64,000 nucleotides of DNA from contig CBDBON010000001.1 in NCBI GenBank assembly GCA_965208395.1, positions 1 to 64,000 on the forward strand, written 5' to 3'. Under the pieces are notes generated by a model, which did not search any database, was not told the origin of the DNA, and saw only the letters and a list, made by a program, of their open reading frames with translations. Below are positions 6,195 to 14,630 of this stretch, one piece after another. Both the position numbers and the translations under genes were made by a program. The stretch comes from CBDBON01 sp965208395 (GTDB lineage Bacteria > Chloroflexota > Dehalococcoidia > Lucifugimonadales > CBDBON01). Each line of letters opens with the position of its first letter. The stretch's first letter is position 1.

Positions 6195-8471
6195 ATGACG
6201 ACGACAATCTACACGGCCAGCAAGACGCGCTCTAACCGTCCCGGTTGGAGCGTAACATTCAACCATCCGCGCAGGACCGACGCCCGGGGCAAGTTTGGTC
6301 TGAAGGTGCGTCGAGGTCTTGGCACGGCAGATGACTCCACGGCGGACCATCTGGTCGGGCATCTCAATGAAATCCTCGCTGACCCATCCTGGTGGTCCCT
6401 TGACCGACGCACCGAGGCGTCGCAGCGATTCGACGCCATCGTCGTCTCAGCGTTCTTCGACGGCATTGAGGTCGGCAAGATCAAGTCCAAGGAGCGCAGG
6501 GAAGAGATGCTTCCTCTGCCGACGCCTGATGACGGCTATGCCCGTGTCATGCTCGTTGGGTCGACGGGAGCAGGCAAGACCACGCTACTGCGCCAACTTA
6601 TCGGCTCCGACCACACGCGGGACCGTTTCCCCTCTACGTCAACGGCAAAGACCACAACTGCTGACATTGAGATTATCACCACGGCGACAGGCCCCTTCAA
6701 GTCTGTGATCACGTTCATGAACGAGCACGAAGTAAGGGGAGCTGTCGACGAGTGCCTCGAAGAGGCATGCGCCAGTGTAATTCGAGGTCAAGACGATGAG
6801 GGCATCGCCGGAGCACTGTTGGAGCATCCCGAACAACGCTTTCGTCTCTCATATCCACTCGGCACATGGCAGCAAGAGTCACCAGACCATGAGATGGATC
6901 GCCTGTTCGAAGATGAAGAGGGTCCCGCGGTGACGCTGCCAGATGACGAAGTTGTCGCCGTTGGCGAGTTGACAAAGAACAATGAGCACCTGAGAGGGTA
7001 CGTCGTTCGCATCAGAGAAATCGCAATGGCGGTCCAAGAACAGATCGCGCCGAGAAGCGGCAAGTACGATGACATGGATAGCGCCACGCGAAGGGACGCG
7101 TGGATAGAAGAGTTCACCGATGCGCTGTACGAAAATCAGGGATTCACGGATATCTCCGTGGACATCATGGAGTCCATCGAGGAACGCTTTGGTCTGATTG
7201 CAGAGGGCGACTTTGAGCGAGAGGCAACGGGGTGGCCCATACTATGGTACTACGAAGAGGGTGACCGAACTGCCTTTCTACGACAGGTGAGATGGTTCAC
7301 TGGCAACCATTCCCAGCAATTTGGGCGGTTGCTGACGCCTCTGGTTGACGGCATCCGCGTAAGCGGCCCATTCCAACCCGCTGCGACTAAACTGCAAGAC
7401 GGTGACCGCCGGCTGGTTCTGCTGGACGGCGAAGGCCTTGGTCACTCAGCTAGGGAGGCAACGAGCATCTCCACCAAGGTAACCGACAGGTTCCAAGAGG
7501 CAGACATGATCCTGCTGATAGACAACGCTCAATCGCCTATGCAGGCTGCTCCCCTCGAACTCCTGCGCTCCGTCGGCACCGGTGGCCACGGTCACAAGCT
7601 CGGTGTTGTCTTCACGCATTTCGACCAAGTACGGGGCGACAATCTCCGCAGCTATACCCAGAAGGTCAACCACGTCCAGGCCTCAATCGGCAACGCCCTG
7701 TCCGGGATGCGGGATGCGCTGGGGGCGCCGGTCACGGAGATACTGGAGCGTCGACTGGACAGCCGCAACTTTTATCTTGGAGGATTGAATCGACCCACCG
7801 AGAGCATCCCAACCCCCATCCTCGACCAGATGCACAAGCTTTTGGTCGAAATGCAGGAGGCCGCGAAGCCTCCCGAGCCGGTAACAGCCGCGCCGATTTA
7901 CAACGTCCTTCGTTTGGAACTCGCTCTGCGTGACGCCACCGATGGGTTTAAGGGTCCCTGGTGGGGCAGGCTGGGCCTCAGCTACCATGAGGGCACCAAG
8001 AAGCAACACTGGGCTCGGGTCAAAGCGCTATGCCGACGTATTGCCAACCTGTGGGACAACGAATATGACACCCTGAGGCCGGTTGCCGATCTGATCAGGG
8101 AGCTTCAAGAGAGTGCATCCCATTGGCTGAACGAACCCGCCGGATGGACCAGAGCTCCGGCAGATGATGATGAGGGCAGGGCCGCCATTGATCAGATACG
8201 CCAAGAGGTGCTCGGCGGCATCCGCGCCCTCGCTGAGCGGCGACTAATCCGATCTCATCCCAGCGAGTGGCAAGCCGCCTATGGGTTCAGGGGCGCGGGG
8301 TCCAGTTTTCAACGAGCGGATCGGATGGCGCACATCTACGAAGCAGCAGCGCCGTCAATCAGCTCCGTCATGGATCCGCCCACGCAGGCTTTTCTGGACG
8401 AGGTTGTCGAGATCGTTCGGATCGCCGTGGAGAACGCCGACGGTTCGGTTGAAGGAATCTCCAAGACCTAG
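6195..8471 (+). CDS. Large P-loop GTPase-like protein of mobile element
   Basis: A 758-residue protein starting at the ATG with AAGGAGG just upstream. Residues 1-85 form a basic domain (KFGLKVRRGLGT, then a helix and SWW) reminiscent of integrase arm-binding domains; this is only a resemblance. The nucleotide-binding core follows: Walker A GSTGAGKTT (122-130), a threonine-rich switch STSTAKTTT (about 147-155), LLDGEGLG as a DxxG motif (about 410), and VVFTHFDQ where a GTPase specificity motif would lie (about 470). Long helical segments fill the rest. The arrangement recalls dynamin-like or septin-like large GTPases. The serine recombinase starts 27 bases downstream, so the two are probably co-transcribed. 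No characterised homologue is recognised. Confidence 0.7.
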   Translation: MTTTIYTASKTRSNRPGWSVTFNHPRRTDARGKFGLKVRRGLGTADDSTADHLVGHLNEILADPSWWSLDRRTEASQRFDAIVVSAFFDGIEVGKIKSKERREEMLPLPTPDDGYARVMLVGSTGAGKTTLLRQLIGSDHTRDRFPSTSTAKTTTADIEIITTATGPFKSVITFMNEHEVRGAVDECLEEACASVIRGQDDEGIAGALLEHPEQRFRLSYPLGTWQQESPDHEMDRLFEDEEGPAVTLPDDEVVAVGELTKNNEHLRGYVVRIREIAMAVQEQIAPRSGKYDDMDSATRRDAWIEEFTDALYENQGFTDISVDIMESIEERFGLIAEGDFEREATGWPILWYYEEGDRTAFLRQVRWFTGNHSQQFGRLLTPLVDGIRVSGPFQPAATKLQDGDRRLVLLDGEGLGHSAREATSISTKVTDRFQEADMILLIDNAQSPMQAAPLELLRSVGTGGHGHKLGVVFTHFDQVRGDNLRSYTQKVNHVQASIGNALSGMRDALGAPVTEILERRLDSRNFYLGGLNRPTESIPTPILDQMHKLLVEMQEAAKPPEPVTAAPIYNVLRLELALRDATDGFKGPWWGRLGLSYHEGTKKQHWARVKALCRRIANLWDNEYDTLRPVADLIRELQESASHWLNEPAGWTRAPADDDEGRAAIDQIRQEVLGGIRALAERRLIRSHPSEWQAAYGFRGAGSSFQRADRMAHIYEAAAPSISSVMDPPTQAFLDEVVEIVRIAVENADGSVEGISKT

Positions 8472-8498
8472 AGGAACATAGAGAGGAGGACGAGACCG

Positions 8499-10133
8499 AT
8501 GAACGAGAGAACTGACCTGATACCCGTCGCCCTGTACGCCAGGGTGTCCAGCGACCGGCAGGACGTGGACCTGTCCGTGGCCGCCCAGATGCGGGCGCTC
8601 AGGGACTACGCCCAGAAGAACGGCTACGTCGTCGCAAGGGAGTACGTGGACGAGGCCGAGAGCGGCCGCATCGCAGACAGGCCCCAGTTCCAGAAGATGC
8701 TGGACGAGGCGGGCAAGCCCGAGGCCCCGTTCCAGGAGATTTTGGTCTGGAAGTTTTCGAGATTCACCCGCAAGCGGGAGCACGCCGTCGCCTTCAAGTC
8801 CATGCTCAGGAGGCGGGGCATCCGCGTCGTCTCCATCACCGAACACGCCGACGACTCCCCCACCGGCAAGCTCATGGAGGCCATCATCGAGTCCGTGGAC
8901 GAGTTCTACAGCGCCAATCTTGCAGAGGAGGTCTCCCGTGGAATGCGGGAGGCGGCCTCACGTGGCTTCTGGGTCGCCACCTTCGCACCCTACGGCTACC
9001 GCAAGGTCTACGTCCAGGACGGGGCCAAGAAGCGCCCCAGGCTGGAGCCCGACCCGCCCGCCGACGCCGTGGTCAAGCGCGTCTTCGACATGGCCCTCCA
9101 GGGCCAAAGCTCCCTGGACATCACGAAGACCCTCAACGCAGAGGGCGTCCCCTCTCCCAGGGGCAAGCAGTGGCTCAAGAGCGCCGTCCACACCATGCTG
9201 ACCAACGAAGCCTACACGGGCGTCTTGGTGTGGGGAACCAAGTCCAAGGACAAAGCCGAGCCAGTCAGGGTGGAGAAGGCGTTCCCCGCCCTGGTCTCCA
9301 AGAGCAAGTACCGGCAGGTGAGACGGCTGCTCAAGTCCCGCGCCCCCAAGGTCGTCCACCCCCGCCGGGCCTCCAGCCCCTACCTGCTGAGTGGGCTGGT
9401 CAAGTGCCGGCGGTGCCGCAAGGCCCTCACCGCCGCCGAGGCCAAGGGCGGCAAATACACCTACTACGTCTGCCATTCCCTGCTCAAGAAGGGCAGGGGA
9501 ACCTGCGAAACCCCAAGGCTCAACGCCAAGCGCTTCGAGGGCCTCATCGTCGAGAACATCCGGGACAACATCCTCATCGAGTCCAACATCCGGGACCTGG
9601 TGAAGATGGTGGACGAAGAGATGGACGGTGTGGCCCGGGAGCACCGCAAGCGGCTGAAGGTCATCGACGAGGAGCTTGAGGACGTGAAGCGTCGGCTGGG
9701 ACGCATCTGGCAGGTCATCGAGACCACCGAGATCGAGATGTCCGACGCCACGGACCGCATCAAGGAGCTCCGGGAGCGCAAGGAGAAGCTGGAGGCCGCC
9801 GCTGAGGAGGCCAGAGCCGTCCTGTCGAAGCGAAGGGTGACGCTGGACAAGGTGGAGACCATCACCGCCTTCGCCCAGGACATGAGCGAGTTCCTCAGGG
9901 AGAGCGAGATCACCGAGTCACGGGCCTTCATCCGGTCCTTCGTCAGCGAGATCGAGGTTAGGCCCGGCAGGGCCACGATCCACTACACAATCCCCACCCC
10001 GGAGGACTCTCCCATAGGCGGGGCCGACCTTGCCGAGGTCGCCCTGGGACGGAAAGTTCGCAGTATGGGAGTCTCTGGTGGGCCGGCAGGGATTCGAACC
10101 CTGGACACTCGGATTAAAAGTCCGATGCTCTGA
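8499..10133 (+). CDS. Large serine recombinase
   Basis: A 544-residue frame with GAGGAGG before the ATG. The N-terminal resolvase domain has YARVSSDRQ with nucleophile Ser17. A recombinase domain follows (SRGFWVATFAPYGY), then a zinc ribbon (CRRC...CHSLLKKGRGTC) and a long coiled coil (about residues 380-455) of the type that controls directionality. The last 20-odd residues (GGPAGIRTLDTRIKSPML) are read out of the tRNA-Lys gene in antisense, so the native C-terminus probably ends earlier or was altered by integration. It is the likely integrase of the element at the left of the window, using the 3' end of tRNA-Lys as attachment site. Confidence 0.9.
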   Translation: MNERTDLIPVALYARVSSDRQDVDLSVAAQMRALRDYAQKNGYVVAREYVDEAESGRIADRPQFQKMLDEAGKPEAPFQEILVWKFSRFTRKREHAVAFKSMLRRRGIRVVSITEHADDSPTGKLMEAIIESVDEFYSANLAEEVSRGMREAASRGFWVATFAPYGYRKVYVQDGAKKRPRLEPDPPADAVVKRVFDMALQGQSSLDITKTLNAEGVPSPRGKQWLKSAVHTMLTNEAYTGVLVWGTKSKDKAEPVRVEKAFPALVSKSKYRQVRRLLKSRAPKVVHPRRASSPYLLSGLVKCRRCRKALTAAEAKGGKYTYYVCHSLLKKGRGTCETPRLNAKRFEGLIVENIRDNILIESNIRDLVKMVDEEMDGVAREHRKRLKVIDEELEDVKRRLGRIWQVIETTEIEMSDATDRIKELRERKEKLEAAAEEARAVLSKRRVTLDKVETITAFAQDMSEFLRESEITESRAFIRSFVSEIEVRPGRATIHYTIPTPEDSPIGGADLAEVALGRKVRSMGVSGGPAGIRTLDTRIKSPML

Positions 10134-10153
10134 CCAGACTGAGCTACCGGCCC
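10076..10153 (-). tRNA. tRNA-Lys (anticodon TTT)
   Basis: Minus strand folds as a full cloverleaf. The acceptor stem is GGGCCGG with CCGGCCC, the D arm is GCTC...GAGC, the anticodon stem TCGGA flanks CTTTTAA (anticodon TTT), and the T arm is CAGGG-TTCGAAT-CCCTG. Discriminator A and an encoded CCA follow. The serine recombinase frame overlaps its 3' half on the other strand. Confidence 0.95.
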
Positions 10154-10232
10154 GTGGAGCGTATGCAGCCTTCCGTCGGAAGCAGCGCAGGTATAATGAT
10201 ACCCGTTTTGCCTCCGGGATGTGCCGGTCCCG

Positions 10233-10931
10233 CTACTCGGCGTTGAGCTTGCTCCTGATCAGAATCCGGAGCGCTCCCCGGTTCGCGAGGCCGAAACGGC
10301 GCGCCTCCCTACCTTCACGATCGATCAGGAAGGTGGTCGGCAACGATAGGACCCGGTAGTCGCTGGCGATACTCCCGGAGGGATCCACCCCGATCGGGTA
10401 GGTAACCCCCGTCGCCTCCACGAATGCCCTGGCCTCCTCAGGCGAGTCGCTCACCGCAACGCCCACGAAGACCACGCCGTCGTCTCTCATCTCCTGCCAC
10501 ATCTCCTCGAAGTCGGGCATCTCGGCGCGGCAGGGAGGACACCAGGAGGCCCAGAAGTTGAGCACCACAACCTTGCCCTTCAGGTCGGACATCCTCAGGA
10601 GGTCGCCGCCGAATATACGAAGCTCGAAGTCGGCGGCCGGCGCGCCCGAGCCCCGGTCTACCGTGCGGGCCGAGCTCTGTGTCCTCACAGGGATGCGCGT
10701 GGCCGGTGGGGGCGTCGAGACCAGAGGCGCAGGAGAGGGTGTCTGAGTGGGCTGCGGCGCAGCTGCTGTGGGAGTCGCCTCGACCGGCGTTGGCGTGGCT
10801 GCCGCAGTGGCTGTCGGCTGCGGCCGTGGAGGCGCCACCGAGTCTGAGCAGGCGACGGCCAGGACGGTGATAGCGAACACCGCCACACCGGCAACTACCC
10901 GACATCGATCGCGGCCGGTCGTCCTCCTCAC
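10233..10931 (-). CDS. TlpA/ResA-like thiol-disulfide lipoprotein
   Basis: The GTG at 10931 overlaps the stop of the signal peptidase gene (GTGA), giving 232 residues. A basic start and hydrophobic stretch end in the lipobox LAVAC (Cys28), so it is a lipoprotein on the outer face of the membrane. A Pro/Thr-rich linker follows, then a thioredoxin fold with WCPPC (about residues 130-134) and the cis-proline region LPTTF. Such proteins reduce apocytochrome cysteines for haem attachment or act as general reductants. ccmC, D and E lie 32 kb away. Longer upstream frames were rejected because they overlap the signal peptidase. Confidence 0.88.
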   Translation of the reverse strand: MRRTTGRDRCRVVAGVAVFAITVLAVACSDSVAPPRPQPTATAAATPTPVEATPTAAAPQPTQTPSPAPLVSTPPPATRIPVRTQSSARTVDRGSGAPAADFELRIFGGDLLRMSDLKGKVVVLNFWASWCPPCRAEMPDFEEMWQEMRDDGVVFVGVAVSDSPEEARAFVEATGVTYPIGVDPSGSIASDYRVLSLPTTFLIDREGREARRFGLANRGALRILIRSKLNAE

Positions 10932-11593
10932 GGAACGGAGTCGTTGAGGACGCCCCACTCGGTGAGCGGCCAGTAACGCAGCCAAGCCCTGCCGACGATG
11001 CTGTCGGCGGGCACGGGACGCCATTGGCCTGTGCCGCGAGGTCGCGAGTCGTCGCTGCGCCGTCGGTTGTCTCCCAGCACGAAGTAGCTGCCCTCGCTGA
11101 CCCTTATCTGCTGCATGTCGCTGGAATCGGGGTCCGTGATGTAGGGCTCGTCGAGGGCCGTCCCGTTCACGAAGACCTCGCCGGCCCTGATCTCGACCGT
11201 GTCGCCGGGCAGCCCCACAACCCTCTTCACGAAGTCCCTGTCTTCTTCCGGGAAGCGGAAGACCACCACCTCTCCCCGGTGGGGCGGATGGAAGGCGTAG
11301 ACCGAGCCGCCTGTCTCCCCATTCACGAACGGAAGGAAGTCCGGCAGGTGGGCGGGATCGAATCTCAGATAGACGAGGCGATTCACGAGGAGGTGCTGTC
11401 CTCCCGACACCGTGGGCTCCATGCTCGGCCCCTCGACACGGTAGTTCTGAATGGCGAACCGGAAGGCCAGGAAGATGAGCAGCGCCAGGATGACCGTCTG
11501 CACCAGGTCTCTGATCAGGACCCGCCCGGTCGTCGTGGGCTGGCTTCGGAAGGCGCCGCCTCCTCTTCTGTAGGTGAGATGCATATGCGACAT
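10928..11593 (-). CDS. lepB: Signal peptidase I
   Basis: 221 residues from the ATG at 11593; an ATG at 11584 is the alternative, and neither has a strong ribosome site. One N-terminal membrane helix (about residues 30-48) anchors a periplasmic-type catalytic domain. Catalytic Ser57 lies in EGPSMEPT, Lys123 in DFVKRVVGLPGD, and the box-E motif is GDNRRRSDDSR. It removes signal peptides from exported proteins. The open frame extends to 12292 but runs antisense to a sigma factor, so the extension is not real. Coupled by overlap to the thioredoxin-like lipoprotein. Confidence 0.93.
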   Translation of the reverse strand: MSHMHLTYRRGGGAFRSQPTTTGRVLIRDLVQTVILALLIFLAFRFAIQNYRVEGPSMEPTVSGGQHLLVNRLVYLRFDPAHLPDFLPFVNGETGGSVYAFHPPHRGEVVVFRFPEEDRDFVKRVVGLPGDTVEIRAGEVFVNGTALDEPYITDPDSSDMQQIRVSEGSYFVLGDNRRRSDDSRPRGTGQWRPVPADSIVGRAWLRYWPLTEWGVLNDSVP

Positions 11594-11743
11594 TATATTG
11601 CGTCTCGGAACGCCCTGCTCACTCTCCTCTCGAAATTGCTCGCAGATGGCCGCTCGGGCCGGTGAAGTCTCTTCAATCACCAGGCGTATGATGTAAGGAG
11701 ACGGGGGCGACTGGGACCATTGGGGAGAGGCCAACGCGATCAG

Positions 11744-12328
11744 ATGGGGTTTGACGAGGCTGAGCTCGTAGCTCGCAGCCAGGACGGAGACCTTGCCGCG
11801 TTCAACCGGATCGTCGAACGCTACCAGGGCCAGGTCTACAACGTAGCCGCGCGAATCACCGGCAACCGTACCTCCGCCGAGGACGTAGCCCAGGAGACCT
11901 TCACATCCGCCTACCGGTCGATCCGGCGCTTCCGGGGCGGCAGTCTGAGGGCGTGGCTGACGAGAATCGCCTCGAACCTCAGCATCGACGCGATCCGCTC
12001 CTCGCGCCGCCGGCCCGAGGAGTCGCTCGACGAGCATCTGCTCAACCCCTCCTTCCAGCCTGCCTCCGATGCGGAGTCCCCCGAGCAGAGAGTGCTGTCC
12101 AACGAGCTGGCCGACGAGATCCAGCAGGCGATCATGGCTGCGCCGGAGGACCAACGCGCGCTGCTGGTGCTGATAGACGTCCAGGGGATGAGCTACGAGG
12201 AGGCGGCGGAGGCTGTGGGAGTTTCGGTCGGAACCGTCAAGTCGAGGCTGAGCCGCGCCCGCGCCCGCGTTCGCGGCCACCTCAGGCAACACCGGGAACT
12301 ACTGCCGGACAGATACCGTCATATGTAG
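11744..12328 (+). CDS. ECF-family RNA polymerase sigma factor
   Basis: 194 residues from ATG 11744; an upstream TTG at 11720 would add eight. Sigma region 2 spans about residues 10-80 (YNVAARITGNRTSAEDVAQETF, split across helices) and region 4 about 120-175 (EEAAEAVGVSVGTVKSRLSRAR). A zinc-finger anti-sigma gene begins 11 bases after its stop, the normal arrangement for an ECF sigma controlled by membrane sequestration. Divergent from lepB. Confidence 0.9.
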   Translation: MGFDEAELVARSQDGDLAAFNRIVERYQGQVYNVAARITGNRTSAEDVAQETFTSAYRSIRRFRGGSLRAWLTRIASNLSIDAIRSSRRRPEESLDEHLLNPSFQPASDAESPEQRVLSNELADEIQQAIMAAPEDQRALLVLIDVQGMSYEEAAEAVGVSVGTVKSRLSRARARVRGHLRQHRELLPDRYRHM

Positions 12329-12339
12329 CAGAGCGAGGG

Positions 12340-13164
12340 ATGCAAGTGGTCTGGCTGTGGAACAGACATAGACGTTGTCGGAGGCTGCTTTCGGCCTACC
12401 TGGACGGGGAGGCGACCGCGCCTGAGCGCCGGATGGTGGCGGAGCATCTCTCTGAGTGCGGTGCGTGCACGTCCGAACTCGAAGAGATGAAGATGACCGT
12501 GGCCCTGCTGAGAAACCTCCCCGATCTTCCCGTTCCCCGCTCGTTCACCCTGGAGCGGGAGCCCGTGCCGGCGGACGGCGGGACCGGCCTGCTGAGAGCG
12601 GCGAGGCTCGCGACAGCGGCGGCCGGCTCGCTAGCCGCGGCCATGCTGGTTGGGACAATGGCGGTAGGGATGCTTACCGGTGGAGCGGACGACTCGGAGT
12701 CTGCCATGCAGTCCTCCGACGTTCCGGCTGCCGCCGCTCCGGCCGCTCAGCCTGTCCCGACTGCTCGGGCTATGGCCGCCCCGGATGCACCGGCAGCTGC
12801 CGCCGCTCCGACGGCTCCTGCCGACGCCATGCAAGCTGCCCCCGCTCAGCCCGCCGCCGCCGTCGCCGCGCCCAAAGCAGAGACGGCAACGGAAGCGGAG
12901 GAGGGTGAGGTGGATGAGGAGACCCCCATCCCCTCTCCCACCGCAACGCCTTACCCGTCACCCACGGTCACCCCCGCTCCGGTCAGGATGACGCCTCAGG
13001 CCGCTGATCCGGGACCGGAGGATGAGCCCCGCTCCGGCGTGTCCTGGCGGCTGCCGGCGGCGCTGGGCGGTCTGCTACTCTTGTTCGCCGCCGCTACGGG
13101 CTGGCACCGCCACGGAATCGTCCGCGACGGAGACAGTGAAGGCGGCGACCGCCGCGATGGCTGA
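12340..13164 (+). CDS. Membrane anti-sigma factor with zf-HC2 domain
   Basis: 274 residues. The N-terminal zinc-binding anti-sigma domain has HLSECGAC preceded by the C..L..YLDGE helix. It is followed by a membrane helix (about residues 88-112), a long Ala/Pro-rich low-complexity region (about 120-230), and a second hydrophobic segment (about 240-258) near the C-terminus. It should hold the upstream ECF sigma at the membrane and release it on a cell-envelope signal. Its end overlaps the SIMPL-domain gene. Confidence 0.85.
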   Translation: MQVVWLWNRHRRCRRLLSAYLDGEATAPERRMVAEHLSECGACTSELEEMKMTVALLRNLPDLPVPRSFTLEREPVPADGGTGLLRAARLATAAAGSLAAAMLVGTMAVGMLTGGADDSESAMQSSDVPAAAAPAAQPVPTARAMAAPDAPAAAAAPTAPADAMQAAPAQPAAAVAAPKAETATEAEEGEVDEETPIPSPTATPYPSPTVTPAPVRMTPQAADPGPEDEPRSGVSWRLPAALGGLLLLFAAATGWHRHGIVRDGDSEGGDRRDG

Positions 13165-13855
13165 GATGGCGTCCCAGGGGACCTCCCCCGATGGATCGCC
13201 GTCGGGAATATGGGTGACCGGACAGAGCTCGATCACCCTGGAGCCCGACCTCGCGATCCTGGACATTGGAGTGGAGAGCCTGGAGACGACAGTGGCCGAG
13301 GCCCGCGTAGAGGCGGCCCAGGCGATGGACGCGATGCTCGCCGTGCTTGCAAATTGGGGTGTAGAGGACAAGGACATCCAGACCCGCTCCCTGACCATTC
13401 GTCCACAGTACGACTATATGGAGGTGATCAAAGAGGGTGTTCGGACCAGTGAGCAGGTGCTGACCGGGTACAGGGTGCGCAACACCGCATCGGTCAAACT
13501 CCGCAACCTCGACGACGTGGGCCCGATCATCGACGAGGTCGCCGACGCGGGCGGAGACTCGACACGGATCGACGGGATCAGGTTCACGGTCGAGGAGACG
13601 GAGCCCTTCGAGGACCAGCTCAGGCAGGAGGCGGTTGCGGACGCTCAGGCCAAGGCGCAACGATTCGCCGAGCTGGCGGGGGTGTCGTTGGGCGACCTCG
13701 TCTTCATCACCGAGATCGGCGGCGGAGTCCCGGTGGTCGGTGGCTTCGCCGAGGAATCCAGGGTCATGGCGATGGCGGCGCAGCCCGCGACGTCGGTGAG
13801 CGGAGGAGAGCTCGAGCTGCATATGGCCGTGCAGGCCGTCTTCACCATCCGGTAG
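13157..13855 (+). CDS. SIMPL-domain (DUF541) protein
   Basis: About 232 residues. The DUF541 pattern is clear: IWVTGQSSITLEPDLA, then DIQTRSLTIRPQYDY and a C-terminal ALA/AEL helix region with repeated Ala-Lys. Family members are usually exported oxidative-stress or envelope proteins, but no signal peptide is visible with this start. A GTG at 13136 with GGAG nearby is an alternative. It overlaps the anti-sigma stop and so belongs to the sigma/anti-sigma operon, where it may be part of the envelope response. Confidence 0.75.
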   Translation: MAEMASQGTSPDGSPSGIWVTGQSSITLEPDLAILDIGVESLETTVAEARVEAAQAMDAMLAVLANWGVEDKDIQTRSLTIRPQYDYMEVIKEGVRTSEQVLTGYRVRNTASVKLRNLDDVGPIIDEVADAGGDSTRIDGIRFTVEETEPFEDQLRQEAVADAQAKAQRFAELAGVSLGDLVFITEIGGGVPVVGGFAEESRVMAMAAQPATSVSGGELELHMAVQAVFTIR

Positions 13856-13868
13856 GAATTCTTCTTCT

Positions 13869-13910
13869 CTCTCCTCTCTCCCCCTCACTGCGAGGGGAAG
13901 AGAGGAGAGC
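13869..13910 (+). terminator. Long hairpin after SIMPL gene
   Basis: A CT-rich arm (CTCTCCTCTCTCCCC) pairs with a GA-rich arm ending GAGAGGAGAG around a short loop, just after the stop. It could end the sigma operon; the same CTCTCCC/GGGAGAG type recurs at 24695-24727, so it may be a dispersed repeat. The remainder to 14048 shows nothing else. Confidence 0.5.
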
Positions 13911-14048
13911 CCCATAGTCAAAAGGCGCCACCGTACTCGCGAAAGCGGGTACTCACGAGGCTCTCCAGCCTCGCCGCCATCCGCTACCAACTACCCGCTC
14001 GCCCCTGATACAATACAGCCCCAGTCGAAGTGCGCAGCGGGAGGGGCG

Positions 14049-14630
14049 ATGGTTCTCAGCGACCGCACCATCAGAGAGGAAATCGCGAAGGGCCGCATAG
14101 TCATCGACCCTCTCGGAGAGGGCTGCATTCAGCCGGCCAGCGTCGATGTCCATCTGCACCGCAGGGTGCTCGTGTTCCGCAACTCGCGTCGGCCCTATAT
14201 CGACGTCCGCGAGGACATGAGCGACCTGACCGAGATGGTCGAGATAGACGACGACCGGCCCTTCATGCTGCATCCCGGGGAGTTCGTGCTGGCCAGCACG
14301 CTGGAGCACATAGAGCTGCCGGAGGACCTCGTCGCGCGGTTGGAGGGAAAGAGCTCACTGGGACGCATCGGGCTGCTGATACACTCCACCGCCGGATACG
14401 TCGACCCCGGATGGAAGGGCAACCTCACCCTTGAGCTGAGTAATGTGGCCAATCTTCCCGTGACGCTGTACCGCGGGATGAAGATCGGGCAGCTCTCGTA
14501 TCTACGACTGTCCACCGCCGCCGAAAACCTTTACGGCTCTCCAGCTCTGGGCAGTAAGTATCAGGGCCAGACGGAGCCGACCGGGAGCCGCATCTACCGG
14601 GACTTCGGGAGAGATCGCAGGCGCGGTTGA
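14049..14630 (+). CDS. dcd: dCTP deaminase, probably dUMP-forming
   Basis: 193 residues with GGAGGGGCG before the ATG. It has the deaminase/dUTPase fold: GKSSLGRIGLLIHSTAGYVDP, then TLELSNVANLPVTLYRGMKIGQL. The motif HSTAGYVDPG resembles the bifunctional enzymes of Mycobacterium and Methanocaldococcus, which convert dCTP straight to dUMP, more than the E. coli deaminase. It therefore probably supplies dUMP for thymidylate synthesis and avoids free dUTP. Its stop abuts the ribD start, so it heads the riboflavin operon. Confidence 0.92.
   Translation: MVLSDRTIREEIAKGRIVIDPLGEGCIQPASVDVHLHRRVLVFRNSRRPYIDVREDMSDLTEMVEIDDDRPFMLHPGEFVLASTLEHIELPEDLVARLEGKSSLGRIGLLIHSTAGYVDPGWKGNLTLELSNVANLPVTLYRGMKIGQLSYLRLSTAAENLYGSPALGSKYQGQTEPTGSRIYRDFGRDRRRG

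Larger units (their letters stand above)
1..10133. mobile_element. Integrated genetic element, right end at tRNA-Lys
   Basis: A serine recombinase lies directly against the 3' end of a tRNA gene. Replication-relaxation-like, GTPase and ubiquitin-like genes, repeats and unassigned small frames fill the next 10 kb, and core genes resume at once on the other side of the tRNA. I did not find a second copy of the tRNA 3' end inside the window, so the left boundary lies outside it or has decayed. Confidence 0.5.

Noticed and set aside
1..10075. Left attachment site of the element
   Set aside because: No second copy of the tRNA-Lys 3' end was found by reading; it is probably outside the window.
11594..12292. 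N-terminal extension of signal peptidase
   Set aside because: Antisense to the ECF sigma gene, and no signal peptidase has such an extension.
13856..14048. FMN riboswitch ahead of the riboflavin operon
   Set aside because: The gap contains a CT/GA hairpin but none of the conserved FMN-aptamer stretches.
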